Positions 33,705 through 42,681 of a stretch of 64,000 bases of DNA are shown here, in pieces. This DNA is from Chitinophagaceae bacterium UBA7600. GTDB taxonomy: Bacteria > Bacteroidota > Bacteroidia > Chitinophagales > Chitinophagaceae. The DNA lies in NCBI GenBank assembly GCA_002478885.1, contig DLKC01000045.1, positions 1 to 64,000 of the forward strand. Reading direction: 5' to 3'. Numbering within the stretch: position 1 is the stretch's first letter; each line of letters opens with the position of its first letter. The notes under the pieces are model-generated. The model worked only from the letters and a program-made list of their open reading frames with translations. It had not been told where the DNA came from and searched no databases. The position numbers and the translations under genes are program-made.

Positions 33705-34802
33705 ATGAAACGTATGCTGCAATTTTTATTGAGAAGGCCGGTGATGTGGCTCGCCGAACATTTTACATCTGCGCCGGTGTTAAAGGATGTGCATGGATCG
33801 TTGTCGAAGCTTTATGCCGAATCGGTTGATAAAGCCGGTGAGAAAAGCGGCAGCATGTTCAATTTTGACATGCACACCCAAAGCATTATCATATTTTCAG
33901 ATCAGCATAAGGGTGCAAGAGACGGTTCTGACGATTTTGCCGCCGCAGAAAAAAATTACATTGCAGCCCTCGAATATTATAATGAGAAGAACTTCTATTT
34001 TGTAAACCTTGGCGACAGTGAAGAGCTATGGGAAAATACCATCTTCACGGTGATGAAACACAACGGTGAAACTTTTTTAAAGGAAAAATTATTCACCGAT
34101 CGCCATGCATCCTGCAAGATCATCGGCAATCATGACCTCTACTGGAAGAATGATCCCTTCGCGCAACTTTTTATTAAGAAAATGTATGACCGTGAAATGA
34201 AAATATTTGAGGGTGTCGTGCTTCGCACAGCAATAAACGACCAGCACCTGGATATTTTTTGCACCCATGGCCATCAAGGCGACAGGCAAAGTGATGGTAA
34301 TGCCTTCAGCAAATGGTTCGTGAGCAATATTTGGGGCCCCCTACAGGCCTTCCTAGAAATAAACACCAACTCACCGGCCTGCAATTCGCAACGCAAAACA
34401 CTTCACAATGAACTGATGTATGAGTGGGCTATTAAACAACCGGGCGTTATACTTATAACCGGGCACACGCACCAACCGGTGTTTAAGTCGCTGACTCATC
34501 TCGAACGTCTTTACCTGCAATTACAGGATGCACAAGAAAAAAAAGACGAAGCATCCATCAAGAAAATTGAAGAAGAAATTCCACGTCGGCAAAGAGAATA
34601 CGATTTTGTAAACCATTCTTTCCGCAACATGGACCCCTCCTATTTCAACACAGGGTGCTGCTGCTTTGCAGACGGCACTATCACCGGCATTGAACTGGAT
34701 GCAGGTTTTATAAGGCTTGTTAAATGGAGTTATAATAATGGTATTCCCGAAAGAACAATTGCCGAAGAAGCATCTCTCAAGGGACTTGCCGGCCAGGTTT
34801 AA
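33705..34802 (+). CDS. Calcineurin-like metallophosphoesterase
   Basis: A 365-residue dinuclear-metal phosphoesterase with all family blocks in order: SDQHKGARDG, VNLGDSEELWE (GD), IIGNHDLYWK (GNHD), FCTHGHQGDR and ITGHTHQPVF (GHTH). It has no signal peptide and is probably cytoplasmic. The substrate is not evident; UDP-diacylglucosamine pyrophosphatase-like and nucleotide phosphoesterase relatives exist. I start at ATG 33705 because the longer frame begins with TTG. A lysine/glutamate-rich helix (QDAQEKKDEASIKKIEEE) is inserted after GHTH. Confidence 0.9.
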   Translation: MKRMLQFLLRRPVMWLAEHFTSAPVLKDVHGSLSKLYAESVDKAGEKSGSMFNFDMHTQSIIIFSDQHKGARDGSDDFAAAEKNYIAALEYYNEKNFYFVNLGDSEELWENTIFTVMKHNGETFLKEKLFTDRHASCKIIGNHDLYWKNDPFAQLFIKKMYDREMKIFEGVVLRTAINDQHLDIFCTHGHQGDRQSDGNAFSKWFVSNIWGPLQAFLEINTNSPACNSQRKTLHNELMYEWAIKQPGVILITGHTHQPVFKSLTHLERLYLQLQDAQEKKDEASIKKIEEEIPRRQREYDFVNHSFRNMDPSYFNTGCCCFADGTITGIELDAGFIRLVKWSYNNGIPERTIAEEASLKGLAGQV

Positions 34803-34846
34803 CTCACACCCGACACCAGTACAGTATTAGTTCTCATTTCAATCTA

Positions 34847-34854
34847 TATCTTTA
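34847..34854 (+). promoter_or_regulatory. Probable -7 box of the Gfo/Idh/MocA gene
   Basis: TATCTTTA lies 15 bases before the ATG and would drive the oxidoreductase and sugar transferase genes. Confidence 0.45.
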
Positions 34855-34869
34855 CTGCAAAACTGCTTT

Positions 34870-35844
34870 ATGCTTAAAGTTGGAATATTTGGGGTTGGTC
34901 ACCTTGGCAAATTTCACCTGAATAACTGGAAGGAGATAGATGGTGTTGAACTAGTGGGCTTTTACGATCCCAATGATCAAAACGCTGAGGAAGTTAGCCA
35001 CAAATACGGACTAAGAAGATACGCTGATGTTGCGACACTTGTTGCTGAAATAGATGCGGCGGATGTTGTAGCGCCCACCGATCACCACTTTGCTTTATGC
35101 GAGGCCGTTTTGCGTGCCGGCAAACATGTGTTCGTTGAAAAACCAATGGCTAACACAATCGACGAAGGAAGGCAGTTGGTAAAGATGGTAAAAGAAGCTG
35201 GCGTGAAAATGCAGGTAGGTCACGTGGAAAGATTTAACCCCGCCTACCTTGCAGTGAAACAGATGCAGCTGCAGCCCATGTTTATAGAAGTGCACCGGCT
35301 GGCGCAGTTTAACCCACGTGGTACAGAAGTGAGTGTTATACTCGACCTGATGATCCATGATATAGATATTATTCTCAGCCTTGTGAAAAGCGATATCAGG
35401 AACATTTATGCCAGCGGCGTTGCTGTAATGACAGAAACACCAGACATCGCCAATGTACGTATCGAGTTCAACAATGGCTGCGTTGCCAATCTTACCAGCA
35501 GCCGGATAAGCATGAAGCGCATGCGCAAAATGCGTTTGTTTCAAAAAGACGCGTATATAGGAATAGATTTCCTCGAAAAAAAGACAGAAATCATCAAATT
35601 AAAACAACCTGGCGACGCCAATGCCTTTTCGTTTGATCTTGAAACACCAAATGGCACAAAAACAATTGCAGTTATTAACCCTGAAACCGCACCGGTAAAT
35701 GCAATAAAAGAAGAGCTGCAATCATTTATAAACTCAATAATCAGCGACAAGCCAACAGCTGTTTCTGAAATAGACGGGTATCTTGCCATGGAAGCTGCAC
35801 ACCGCATTCTCGAAAAAATAAATAACAACAGTTACCTGAGCTGA
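34870..35844 (+). CDS. Gfo/Idh/MocA-family oxidoreductase
   Basis: NAD(P)-dependent sugar or UDP-sugar oxidoreductase of 324 residues. It has an N-terminal Rossmann motif VGIFGVGHLGKFHL, the catalytic lysine block VFVEKPMANT (family EKP), and a C-terminal substrate domain with LMIHDIDIILSLV, whose HDID is typical. It lies 11 bases upstream of a sugar transferase in the same direction, so it may help make a sugar for a surface polysaccharide. That role is inference. Many Bacteroidota carry this gene beside lipid A or polysaccharide genes. Confidence 0.9.
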   Translation: MLKVGIFGVGHLGKFHLNNWKEIDGVELVGFYDPNDQNAEEVSHKYGLRRYADVATLVAEIDAADVVAPTDHHFALCEAVLRAGKHVFVEKPMANTIDEGRQLVKMVKEAGVKMQVGHVERFNPAYLAVKQMQLQPMFIEVHRLAQFNPRGTEVSVILDLMIHDIDIILSLVKSDIRNIYASGVAVMTETPDIANVRIEFNNGCVANLTSSRISMKRMRKMRLFQKDAYIGIDFLEKKTEIIKLKQPGDANAFSFDLETPNGTKTIAVINPETAPVNAIKEELQSFINSIISDKPTAVSEIDGYLAMEAAHRILEKINNNSYLS

Positions 35845-35855
35845 CAGCAGCCATT

Positions 35856-37280
35856 ATGCGGCAAAAAAAACAATTACATATAAGTCTGTATATACTCAGC
35901 GATATTATTGCGGCCGCGATTGTGTGGACATGCATCGCCCTGCAACGAAAATACCTGCTTAACGAAGAACCCAAAACGCTGACGGGGCTTTTTACACAAG
36001 ACTATTTTTTCCCGGTGAGTATTTTTCTTATCCCGCTATACTGGCTAGTACTGTACAGCATTATCGGGTCTTATAATAAAAGCATTTATAAAAAATCGAG
36101 GCTCTCAGAGTTAACCTCAACTTTTATACAGAGCTTTTTGGGCTCCATCATCATACTATTCGTGCTCTTCTTTAACGACCGTGAGCAACACTACACTTAT
36201 TTTTATGTCACGTTCTTTACGCTGCTTTCGTTGCAAACAATTGTTACGTATGCCGGAAGGTTTATCCTGGTTAATATTGCCAAACAGCAAATGGCCAAAG
36301 GCAGTTTTTCTTTCAACACACTTATTGTAGGCAGTAACAGGAAAGCATTTGACGCATACAAAGAGTTAAAAAGTTTTCATGCGGCTTCCGGTTACAATAT
36401 CGTTGGCTACATCGCCGAAGACAAAACGCAAAGGAATGGTCTCATCAAAACCATACCATGCCTAGGGGCACTCGATGAAATGGAAGCGTCCATCAACGAA
36501 TACAATGTGCAAAGAGTAATCGTTGCACTTGACAAAAATGAATCTGAACTTAGTGAACAGATCATTAGCCGCCTTAGCGAAAAAGATGTTGAAGTAAAGC
36601 TGGTTCCCGAAACTTTTCAGATATTATCAGGCTCCGTCAAATCAGAGAACGTTTTTGGCGCAGTGCTGATTGATATCGACACAGGGCTTATGCCAGAGTG
36701 GCAACGCAACATCAAGCGCTTGCTCGATGTTATTCTATCATTTGCTTTTTCCATTTTATTAAGCCCGCTTCTTATTTTCGTCGCCATCAAAACAAAACTA
36801 TCGTCGCCCGGACCAGTCATTTTTAATCAACAACGGGTAGGTTATAAGGGTAAGACTTTTGTCATTTATAAGTTTCGTTCAATGTTTATAGATGCAGAAA
36901 AAAATGGCCCTGCACTTTCTTCAGAAAATGATCCGCGCATTACAACTTGGGGAAGGTTTATGCGCAAATGGCGCATAGACGAACTGCCGCAACTATGGAA
37001 TATTTTCATCGGCGAAATGAGTTTCATCGGCCCGCGGCCCGAACGCAGATTTTACATCGATCAAATCAACGGGCGTACGCCGTATTTCCGCTATTTGCTA
37101 AAAGTAAAACCCGGTCTTACTTCCTGGGGAATGGTTCAATTTGGGTATGCATCAACCGTAGATGAAATGATCGAACGCATGAAATACGATCTCGTATATA
37201 TCGAAAACATTTCACTGCTGCTGGATCTTAAGATTATGATTTACACATTAAGGATCATTTTTTCAGGGAAGGGTAAATAA
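35856..37280 (+). CDS. Polyprenyl-phosphate sugar-1-phosphate transferase (exopolysaccharide initiation)
   Basis: Membrane enzyme that transfers a sugar phosphate from a nucleotide sugar to undecaprenyl phosphate, starting a glycan repeat unit. The 474-residue protein has four N-terminal helices, a Rossmann-like middle domain (TLIVGSNRKAFDAYKEL) and a reentrant helix (LLDVILSFAFSILLSPLLIF). The C-terminal bacterial-sugar-transferase domain follows, with GYKGKTFVIYKFRSMF, KWRIDELPQLWNIFIGEMSF and GPRPERRFYIDQI. It is preceded at 11 bases by the oxidoreductase and followed by a FemAB-like gene after a repeat unit. Confidence 0.94.
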   Translation: MRQKKQLHISLYILSDIIAAAIVWTCIALQRKYLLNEEPKTLTGLFTQDYFFPVSIFLIPLYWLVLYSIIGSYNKSIYKKSRLSELTSTFIQSFLGSIIILFVLFFNDREQHYTYFYVTFFTLLSLQTIVTYAGRFILVNIAKQQMAKGSFSFNTLIVGSNRKAFDAYKELKSFHAASGYNIVGYIAEDKTQRNGLIKTIPCLGALDEMEASINEYNVQRVIVALDKNESELSEQIISRLSEKDVEVKLVPETFQILSGSVKSENVFGAVLIDIDTGLMPEWQRNIKRLLDVILSFAFSILLSPLLIFVAIKTKLSSPGPVIFNQQRVGYKGKTFVIYKFRSMFIDAEKNGPALSSENDPRITTWGRFMRKWRIDELPQLWNIFIGEMSFIGPRPERRFYIDQINGRTPYFRYLLKVKPGLTSWGMVQFGYASTVDEMIERMKYDLVYIENISLLLDLKIMIYTLRIIFSGKGK

Positions 37281-37284
37281 TTTT

Positions 37285-37334
37285 TTGTCAACCGCGGTAT
37301 TTCATAGCATCCTGGTTGTGTCACTCACTTGTAC
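37285..37334 (+). repeat. Type B single unit of the 50-bp repeat
   Basis: A perfect left-hand type B core GTTGTGTCACTCACTTGTAC at 37315-37334, with TAGCATC at the internal-motif position. The outer module is decayed. It lies 26 bases before the FemAB-like start codon, so it may be within its leader. Confidence 0.85.
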
Positions 37335-37360
37335 TGCAAAACACAGTGCAGCAAAATTGC

Positions 37361-38266
37361 ATGAAGAAACAGATCGACATAATATCATCATCCTCAATTA
37401 ACAGAGAAAAATGGAACAACTGCATCCGAAACAGTAGCAATCCGATCATTTATGCTTATTCATACTACCTCGACCATATTGCTGAAAACTGGCATGGCGT
37501 TATTGTTAACGATTATGAAGCAGTTTTACCTATCCCCTGGAAAAGGAAATTTGGTATCCGATACTGTTATCATATACCATTTGTTCAGCAACTCGGCATT
37601 TTTTCAACAACCAACCTCGAAGTGCAGGACGATTTACTAAAGAATCTTTTTCGCTTTGTTCGTTATGGAGATTATATTTTCAACCATGGAAATTCGTGGA
37701 TTAAAAACATGGCCAGCCACAACAATTATATTCTAAACTTATCACCAGGTTATGGCCAGATATCTGCATTATATAAAAAAGACCTTTCACAAAATTTAAA
37801 AAAAGCTTCAAGGGAAGATATTATCTACACTCAAGAATCAATTGAAAATGCCATTCAACTATATAAAGAATTATACTCAGAAAGAACAGCACATGTTGTT
37901 GACGGGGATTACAACAATTTCTTATCGTTATGTAACACGCTAGCACCCACCGGAAATGCATTTGCAAGAAAGATAGTTAATATAGAGAACGATACCCTTG
38001 CCGTTGTATTATTATTAAAAGATGAACACCGCCTCTACAATATAATGAACAGCACTACCGAAGCCGGCCGCAAAACAGAGGCTAATCATTTACTTTTCGA
38101 CAGAGTGTTTAATGAATTTGCCGGCAGTAACATGCTGTTTGATTTTGAAGGTTCCGACATTCCCGGCATTAAGAATTTTTACGAAAAATTTGGAGCGCAG
38201 AGCCAGCCCTATTATTCCATACATTTTAACCGGTTGCCTTTTCCGTTACGCCTGCTGAAGCAATGA
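37361..38266 (+). CDS. FemAB/GNAT-like protein, putative acyl or aminoacyl transferase
   Basis: A 301-residue protein without signal peptide or membrane helix. The pattern (NNCIRNSSNPIIYAYSYYLD, LPIPWKRKFGIRYCYHIPFV, then HRLYNIMNSTTEAGRKTEAN and FDFEGSDIPGIKNFYEKFGA) resembles the FemAB-type double-GNAT fold, whose members transfer amino acids or acyl groups to peptidoglycan precursors or surface glycans. Assignment to a reaction is not possible. The start at 37361 excludes codons that translate repeat DNA. It overlaps the convergent ispD by 21 bases at its 3' end and looks more AT-rich than its neighbours. Confidence 0.65.
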   Translation: MKKQIDIISSSSINREKWNNCIRNSSNPIIYAYSYYLDHIAENWHGVIVNDYEAVLPIPWKRKFGIRYCYHIPFVQQLGIFSTTNLEVQDDLLKNLFRFVRYGDYIFNHGNSWIKNMASHNNYILNLSPGYGQISALYKKDLSQNLKKASREDIIYTQESIENAIQLYKELYSERTAHVVDGDYNNFLSLCNTLAPTGNAFARKIVNIENDTLAVVLLLKDEHRLYNIMNSTTEAGRKTEANHLLFDRVFNEFAGSNMLFDFEGSDIPGIKNFYEKFGAQSQPYYSIHFNRLPFPLRLLKQ

Positions 38267-38932
38267 TCTCTCTTCAATAATACTTTCGGCAATAACAAGA
38301 TCTACCGGCCTTGTTATTTTTATGTTGTCGTATTCTCCCTCAGTCAAAAAAATTGTTTCACCGAAAGCTTCGACAACGGTGGCTTCGTCGGTAAATGCAT
38401 CCTTGAACTGTTGCTGGTAGGCAGGAATGATAATAGTGCTCAGAAATGTTTGTGGCGTTTGAATAATACGCACATGCTGCCTTTGTTCCACTTGATGCTT
38501 TCCGTTGTTGAAAATGCGAATACTGTCGGTAGCGGCAACGGCGGGCACGGCGCTGCCTTTTACAAGTGCCTGGTTGTAGCAACGGTGAATCAACGGCACG
38601 CTTATAAGGCAGCGAACACCGTCGTGTACGAAAACTACAGACTCTTCGTGTACGTTTTGTAATCCCTTCTGCACCGAGTGGAATCGCGTATCGCCACCTG
38701 TGGTTATGGTAATTCTGTCGCCAGCCTCGAAGGACGAAACAATCTGCTTTCCTTTTTCAATGTGCTCCTGCGGTAATACAAGTACAATATGCATGTCGTG
38801 GTAGGCGCGAAGGAAAGAATCGATCGTGTACCATAAAACGGGTTTATGGTGGAGCAACAGGAATTGTTTGGGAGTTGTACTACCCATTCTTTTGCCAGAT
38901 CCACCCGCTACTATAACAGCATATTTTTTCAT
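38246..38932 (-). CDS. ispD: 2-C-methyl-D-erythritol 4-phosphate cytidylyltransferase
   Basis: Third enzyme of the MEP isoprenoid pathway, joining CTP and methylerythritol phosphate. The 228-residue protein has the nucleotide-binding start YAVIVAGGSGKRMGSTTPKQ, FVHDGVRCLISVPLI with the conserved aspartate, and QTPQTFL and TDEATVVEAFGE towards the C-terminus. Length is normal. Its last 21 bases overlap the end of the convergent FemAB-like gene. No other MEP-pathway gene is adjacent. Confidence 0.95.
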   Translation of the reverse strand: MKKYAVIVAGGSGKRMGSTTPKQFLLLHHKPVLWYTIDSFLRAYHDMHIVLVLPQEHIEKGKQIVSSFEAGDRITITTGGDTRFHSVQKGLQNVHEESVVFVHDGVRCLISVPLIHRCYNQALVKGSAVPAVAATDSIRIFNNGKHQVEQRQHVRIIQTPQTFLSTIIIPAYQQQFKDAFTDEATVVEAFGETIFLTEGEYDNIKITRPVDLVIAESIIEERSLLQQA

Positions 38933-39048
38933 TATTTCAAAGAAAGGAAATATTCTTGATTAGAGGGCTGCGATATTGAACAGCAGGGTTTTTAACTCAT
39001 GTTGACAAGACAGTTGATAAAAGGTGCATTTTGATTCAACAGTTGAAC

Positions 39049-39078
39049 GGAGCGTCGCAAGCAAAGCCGCACAACTTG
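39049..39078 (-). repeat. Variant unit of the 50-bp repeat
   Basis: GGAGCGTCGCAAGCAAAGCCGC is the reverse complement of the variant core at 27699 (GCTTGCGACGCTCC preceded by GGCTTT). It is partial, and no GTAC tip is kept. It lies between the convergent-side ends of ispD's upstream region and the vWA gene. Confidence 0.5.
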
Positions 39079-39102
39079 TTGCTGCTGGTTTCAAAGAATA
39101 AA

Positions 39103-40881
39103 TTATTTCTTTTTGCCACTCTTCTTTTTTTTCTTTTCGGGCATATAAATGTCTTTTGCCTTTTGAACGAGGGCAAGAAATTCTGTTTGCACGTAAGACG
39201 CAGGATTGATGACGCTTTTAGCAAGATCAAGCAGATCGTCCCAAGTATAATTCTTCCACAAGTCGGATTGTTTGAGCAAGCCCCCAAACATAACTAAAGC
39301 TGATGCAAAACACGTGGGACTGTCGGCATTGCTGAGCGGAGTATAATTATCATTTACGGTAAAAGGAATATTTATACTGGCATCGTTGGCTGGGTTTTTA
39401 TAATGTAGATTCAGTTTGGCGACCAGGTTGCCGGTGCCCGCACTTTTGATACTATCGTTAAAATAAGTTGCCGGAATAATTTCATATACGGCGGTAAAAG
39501 TATGGCCGCTGCCAACTTCTCCACCCTCTAGTTCTGCGACTGTATCCTGCAACATTTCCTTGTTATTATCAAAACCAATTAACCGATATTTTTTTACATA
39601 TAGCGGGTTGAATTTTATTTCAACGGTTGCGTCATTTGCGACAGAATAAACTGTTTTGGTGAACTCTTTTACCAGCACCTTTTCTGCCTCCTGTATGTTA
39701 TCTATATAGGCAAAATTCCCATTGCCCTTTTTGGCGATGGCCTCGAGTTTACTATCTTTATAGTTGCCCATGCCCACACCGAGGCAGGTAAGGTAAACGC
39801 CAGATTGTTTAAAGGAAAGCACGAGATCTTCGAGGTCTTTCTCGCTGGTTTGCCCAACATTGAAGTCGCCATCTGTTGCGAGTATGATCCTGTTATTGGA
39901 GCGACGATCATAAATTTTTTCGGCAAGCGTGTAAGCTGTTTTGATGCCCTCTGCGCCGGGTGTTTCGCCGCCGGGTTCGAGTTTATCGATAGCAGCAGTA
40001 ATACTGTCCTTGTACCTGCAGGAAACGGGCTGCAGGTAAACACCCACATTGCCGCCATAAGTAACGATCGACACCGTGTCTTTGGGCCGCATATTATTAA
40101 CCAGCAATTTGAAAGCGTCTTTTAGCAATGGCAAGCGGTTTGCCTGGTCCATAGACCCGGAGCAGTCGATGAGAAAAACAAGATTGGTTGCGGGAATACT
40201 GTCTGTATTTATGGAAGGCGCTTTAAACTTGAGAAATAACAACTGGTTTTGATGGTTCCATACTGCGGTGGTTAACTGCGAACTCAGCTGAAAAGAGTTC
40301 GTTTTATTGATGTCACTTTCACTAATGTTGAAATAATTTAATATTTCCTCTATACGCACTGCATCGTGTGGTACAGGTAATCCAAGGTTAAGGAAGCGCC
40401 TGATATTACTGTAAGAAGCGCGATCAACATTCAGCGCAAAACCGGAGGATGGATATCTGCCTGCCTCCACAAAGTTATTTTCTACGAGGGTTGCGTATGT
40501 TTCACCACTTTGATAATAGTACCGTTGGTATGCTTCCTCCCTGTCTTCAATTAATGAAACCAGTTTTCTGCCGGCTACTGCAATGACAGCGGCAGATTTT
40601 TTCAACACCAAGACCTGGAATTTTCTTGTATCAGCAAATGCGTGCAGGCTTTCGTAGCCGTCGGCAGTTATTGTAATGGAGTCTGTAACCACCGAAACCG
40701 GAATTCCAAAAGCACCGGATGTGCCACTGTAAAAAGGCATGGAGCCTTTTGACGCTAAAGTGATTTTTACATTGTAAATGCCTTTGCCAGCCTCATCATT
40801 TACCGTGCCCCTCAGGTAAAACTGGCTGCGGCAGTTTAGTGAGATGAAGAATAACGTGAAGAGAAGCAATGCTGGCCTCAA
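39103..40881 (-). CDS. vWA-domain protein with carboxypeptidase-regulatory-like domain (YfbK type)
   Basis: Exported 592-residue protein. It has a signal peptide (1-19), a CarboxypepD_reg-like domain (LRGTVNDEAGKGIYNVKITL) and the YfbK N-terminal region (FALNVDRASYSNIRRFLNLG). A von Willebrand factor A domain follows with a complete MIDAS site: DCSGS in VFLIDCSGSMDQ, then ETPGAEGI and ATDGDFNVG. A C-terminal DUF3520-like domain comes next. It ends in a lysine-rich tail (EKKKKKSGKKK). Such proteins are thought to mediate metal-dependent protein contacts at the cell surface. The partner is unknown. Confidence 0.9.
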   Translation of the reverse strand: MRPALLLFTLFFISLNCRSQFYLRGTVNDEAGKGIYNVKITLASKGSMPFYSGTSGAFGIPVSVVTDSITITADGYESLHAFADTRKFQVLVLKKSAAVIAVAGRKLVSLIEDREEAYQRYYYQSGETYATLVENNFVEAGRYPSSGFALNVDRASYSNIRRFLNLGLPVPHDAVRIEEILNYFNISESDINKTNSFQLSSQLTTAVWNHQNQLLFLKFKAPSINTDSIPATNLVFLIDCSGSMDQANRLPLLKDAFKLLVNNMRPKDTVSIVTYGGNVGVYLQPVSCRYKDSITAAIDKLEPGGETPGAEGIKTAYTLAEKIYDRRSNNRIILATDGDFNVGQTSEKDLEDLVLSFKQSGVYLTCLGVGMGNYKDSKLEAIAKKGNGNFAYIDNIQEAEKVLVKEFTKTVYSVANDATVEIKFNPLYVKKYRLIGFDNNKEMLQDTVAELEGGEVGSGHTFTAVYEIIPATYFNDSIKSAGTGNLVAKLNLHYKNPANDASINIPFTVNDNYTPLSNADSPTCFASALVMFGGLLKQSDLWKNYTWDDLLDLAKSVINPASYVQTEFLALVQKAKDIYMPEKKKKKSGKKK

Positions 40882-40924
40882 GGGAGATTTCAGATTTAAT
40901 GAATATTAAATGACTGACACCCGC

Positions 40925-40932
40925 TAAAGATA
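40925..40932 (-). promoter_or_regulatory. Probable -7 box of the vWA gene
   Basis: TATCTTTA on the minus strand, 43 bases upstream of the start codon. Confidence 0.4.
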
Positions 40933-41007
40933 ATCATTAGAGCGCATACTATATAAGCGCAACGAACAAACCAACCCAATGTAACATTGTTATTAATTAT
41001 GTAACCG

Positions 41008-41730
41008 CTATTGTTCTATATTAATAGAAAAGGTGAGCATTCGCGACTGCAACTTGTCAAAAACGCTGCTATACTTAAGATTTTCATCCCTTGCATGAAG
41101 GTTAGCAAGTCCATAGGAAAATTTAAGTTCGGGTGAAAGAGTAACGTATTTAAGAAAGAAATTAAATCCGAACGCGGCTTCAAGGCCATAATCATTCTTT
41201 TTCAGTTTTATCAAGTCTTCGGCGTTACGGTTTCCAGCATTGCTCATAAGGTCACTTGAAACATACACATCGCCCATCATGTAAACCCTGAAATTGTCTA
41301 TGCGGTCTGAGTTGAATTTAAATTGCAACGGGAAGGTAAATATAGAAGAAGGCAACGTTTTCTTCTGTGTTACAGCCTCGCCGGGCAAAGGATTATTCAA
41401 TGTGTATTCGAAATATTTAGCACCGCCGATTATAAGATTGGGGTTGAGCCTGAATTCCCAGTGATCGGATAGTTTAAATGTCGCCAGAAAGCCAAGCGCC
41501 ACACCACCCTTGGCACCGGGCTCGGCAACCAGTACGCTGTCGTCTTGTAAAAATTTGGGATGTTTATCGGGGTGAAGATAGGTGTTGTTATAAGCAAGGT
41601 AAATACCAAAATAGTAAGGAAGGTTATCGTGCTCCGTCCGGTAAAGTTCGCGTTCCTGTGCACAGGCCATCAGAACAATAAAACAAGCTGAGAACGTCAA
41701 TATTATTTGCTTCCGCAGTAAATGCAACAT
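41008..41730 (-). CDS. porT: PorT-family outer-membrane protein (type IX secretion)
   Basis: A 240-residue predicted beta-barrel with a signal peptide (about 1-25, ending ACAQ). It keeps the family pattern YYFGIYLAYNNTYLHPDKHP, SLFPLQFKFNSDR-like strands (read as IFTFPLQFKFNSDR) and the C-terminal LTFSINIEQ. PorT/SprT is required for type IX secretion and gliding in Bacteroidota. Its start lies inside the menG/ubiE coding sequence (28-base overlap), a linked pair often seen in this phylum, so the two are probably co-transcribed. Confidence 0.85.
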   Translation of the reverse strand: MLHLLRKQIILTFSACFIVLMACAQERELYRTEHDNLPYYFGIYLAYNNTYLHPDKHPKFLQDDSVLVAEPGAKGGVALGFLATFKLSDHWEFRLNPNLIIGGAKYFEYTLNNPLPGEAVTQKKTLPSSIFTFPLQFKFNSDRIDNFRVYMMGDVYVSSDLMSNAGNRNAEDLIKLKKNDYGLEAAFGFNFFLKYVTLSPELKFSYGLANLHARDENLKYSSVFDKLQSRMLTFSINIEQ

Positions 41731-42446
41731 ATTCCTAGACTAAGCGTTTTGAAGTAAATATTTTTATAACCTGCACTTTGCATAAGGTCTGTAAACTGTT
41801 CTCTTTCCGGAAAGGCCTGCACCGATTTATTCAAATATGAATAAGCATCTTTATTCCCGGCAAAAAGACTGCCGGCTTTGGGGGCAACTACTTTCATATA
41901 AAAATTATACAAACCTTTAAACGATTGCTGCTTCGGCCTTGAGAACTCAAGAATCACAAGTTTGCCATTCGGTTTTAATACGCGGCGCATTTCCTGCAAT
42001 CCCTTTTCAAGGTGTTCAAAATTGCGCACCCCAAATGCAACAGTTACCGCATCAAACGTTTCATCGGGGAAATTTATTGTAGCGCTGTCGCCGTTAAAAA
42101 GCTGTATTTGTTGCTGCAATCCCTTCTTTTCAATCTTCTTCCTGCCAAGGTCGAGCATACCATCGGATATGTCTATGCCAACAATTCGTTCCGGCTTCAG
42201 CATTTCATAGGTTAATAAGGCAACGTCTGCAGTACCGGTGGCAACATCCAAAACTATTTTTGGTTTCAGTTCTTTCAGCTGGCTAATGGCTTTTTTTCGC
42301 CAGCGCACATCTATGCCCGCGCTTAGCAGACGGTTCAAAAAATCGTAGCGAAAGGCAATACTGTCAAACATTTCGGCCACCTGCTTTTTTTTATCCAGGT
42401 CGCTTTCGCCGTATGGAACAATATCGTCATGTGCAAATTTTGCCAT
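41703..42446 (-). CDS. ubiE: Demethylmenaquinone methyltransferase (MenG/UbiE)
   Basis: SAM-dependent C-methyltransferase performing the last step of menaquinone synthesis. The 247-residue protein starts MAKFAHDDIVPYGES and has FDSIAFRYDFLNRLLSAGID, the SAM loop VLDVATGTADVALL, and the signatures VTVAFGVRNFEHLEKGLQEM and GKLVILEFSRP. Bacteroidota use menaquinone, so the MenG activity is the likely one. Its 3' end overlaps the porT start by 28 bases. A -7-like TATCTTCG lies 7 bases before the ATG. Confidence 0.96.
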   Translation of the reverse strand: MAKFAHDDIVPYGESDLDKKKQVAEMFDSIAFRYDFLNRLLSAGIDVRWRKKAISQLKELKPKIVLDVATGTADVALLTYEMLKPERIVGIDISDGMLDLGRKKIEKKGLQQQIQLFNGDSATINFPDETFDAVTVAFGVRNFEHLEKGLQEMRRVLKPNGKLVILEFSRPKQQSFKGLYNFYMKVVAPKAGSLFAGNKDAYSYLNKSVQAFPEREQFTDLMQSAGYKNIYFKTLSLGICCIYCGSK

Positions 42447-42453
42447 AGGGCTG

Positions 42454-42461
42454 CGAAGATA
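42454..42461 (-). promoter_or_regulatory. Probable -7 box of ubiE-porT
   Basis: TATCTTCG on the minus strand ends 7 bases before the ubiE ATG, implying a very short leader. The same octamer precedes the gene at 42682. Confidence 0.4.
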
Positions 42462-42521
42462 GTAAAATGAATATTGCAGCGGGGTTTTGTGGTGAGGCAG
42501 GTTAAAAAATGAAGTGTTAGA

Positions 42522-42665
42522 TAACCAGCTTTTGTAGTGCTATCGGGCTTTGGTTGTGTCACTCACTTGTACGTTCCGCACTTTGTGCTGCAATGGCTGA
42601 ATGTAGTTCTCCGGTACAAGAGTGCGACGCAAGGGACGGTGCCACGGAATTCAAAAGCCAGGCTC
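42522..42665. repeat. Type B/A inverted pair of the 50-bp repeat
   Basis: Left core GTTGTGTCACTCACTTGTAC (42553-42572, perfect B) faces right core GTACAAGAGTGCGACGCAA (42614-42632, A) across 41 bases, the shortest spacer seen. Both outer modules are kept: CCAGCTTTTGTAG on the left and CAAAAGCCAGGCTC on the right, the latter ending at 42665. It lies between ubiE and the small membrane protein gene. Confidence 0.92.
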
Positions 42666-42681
42666 AAAAATTATTAGTCGT

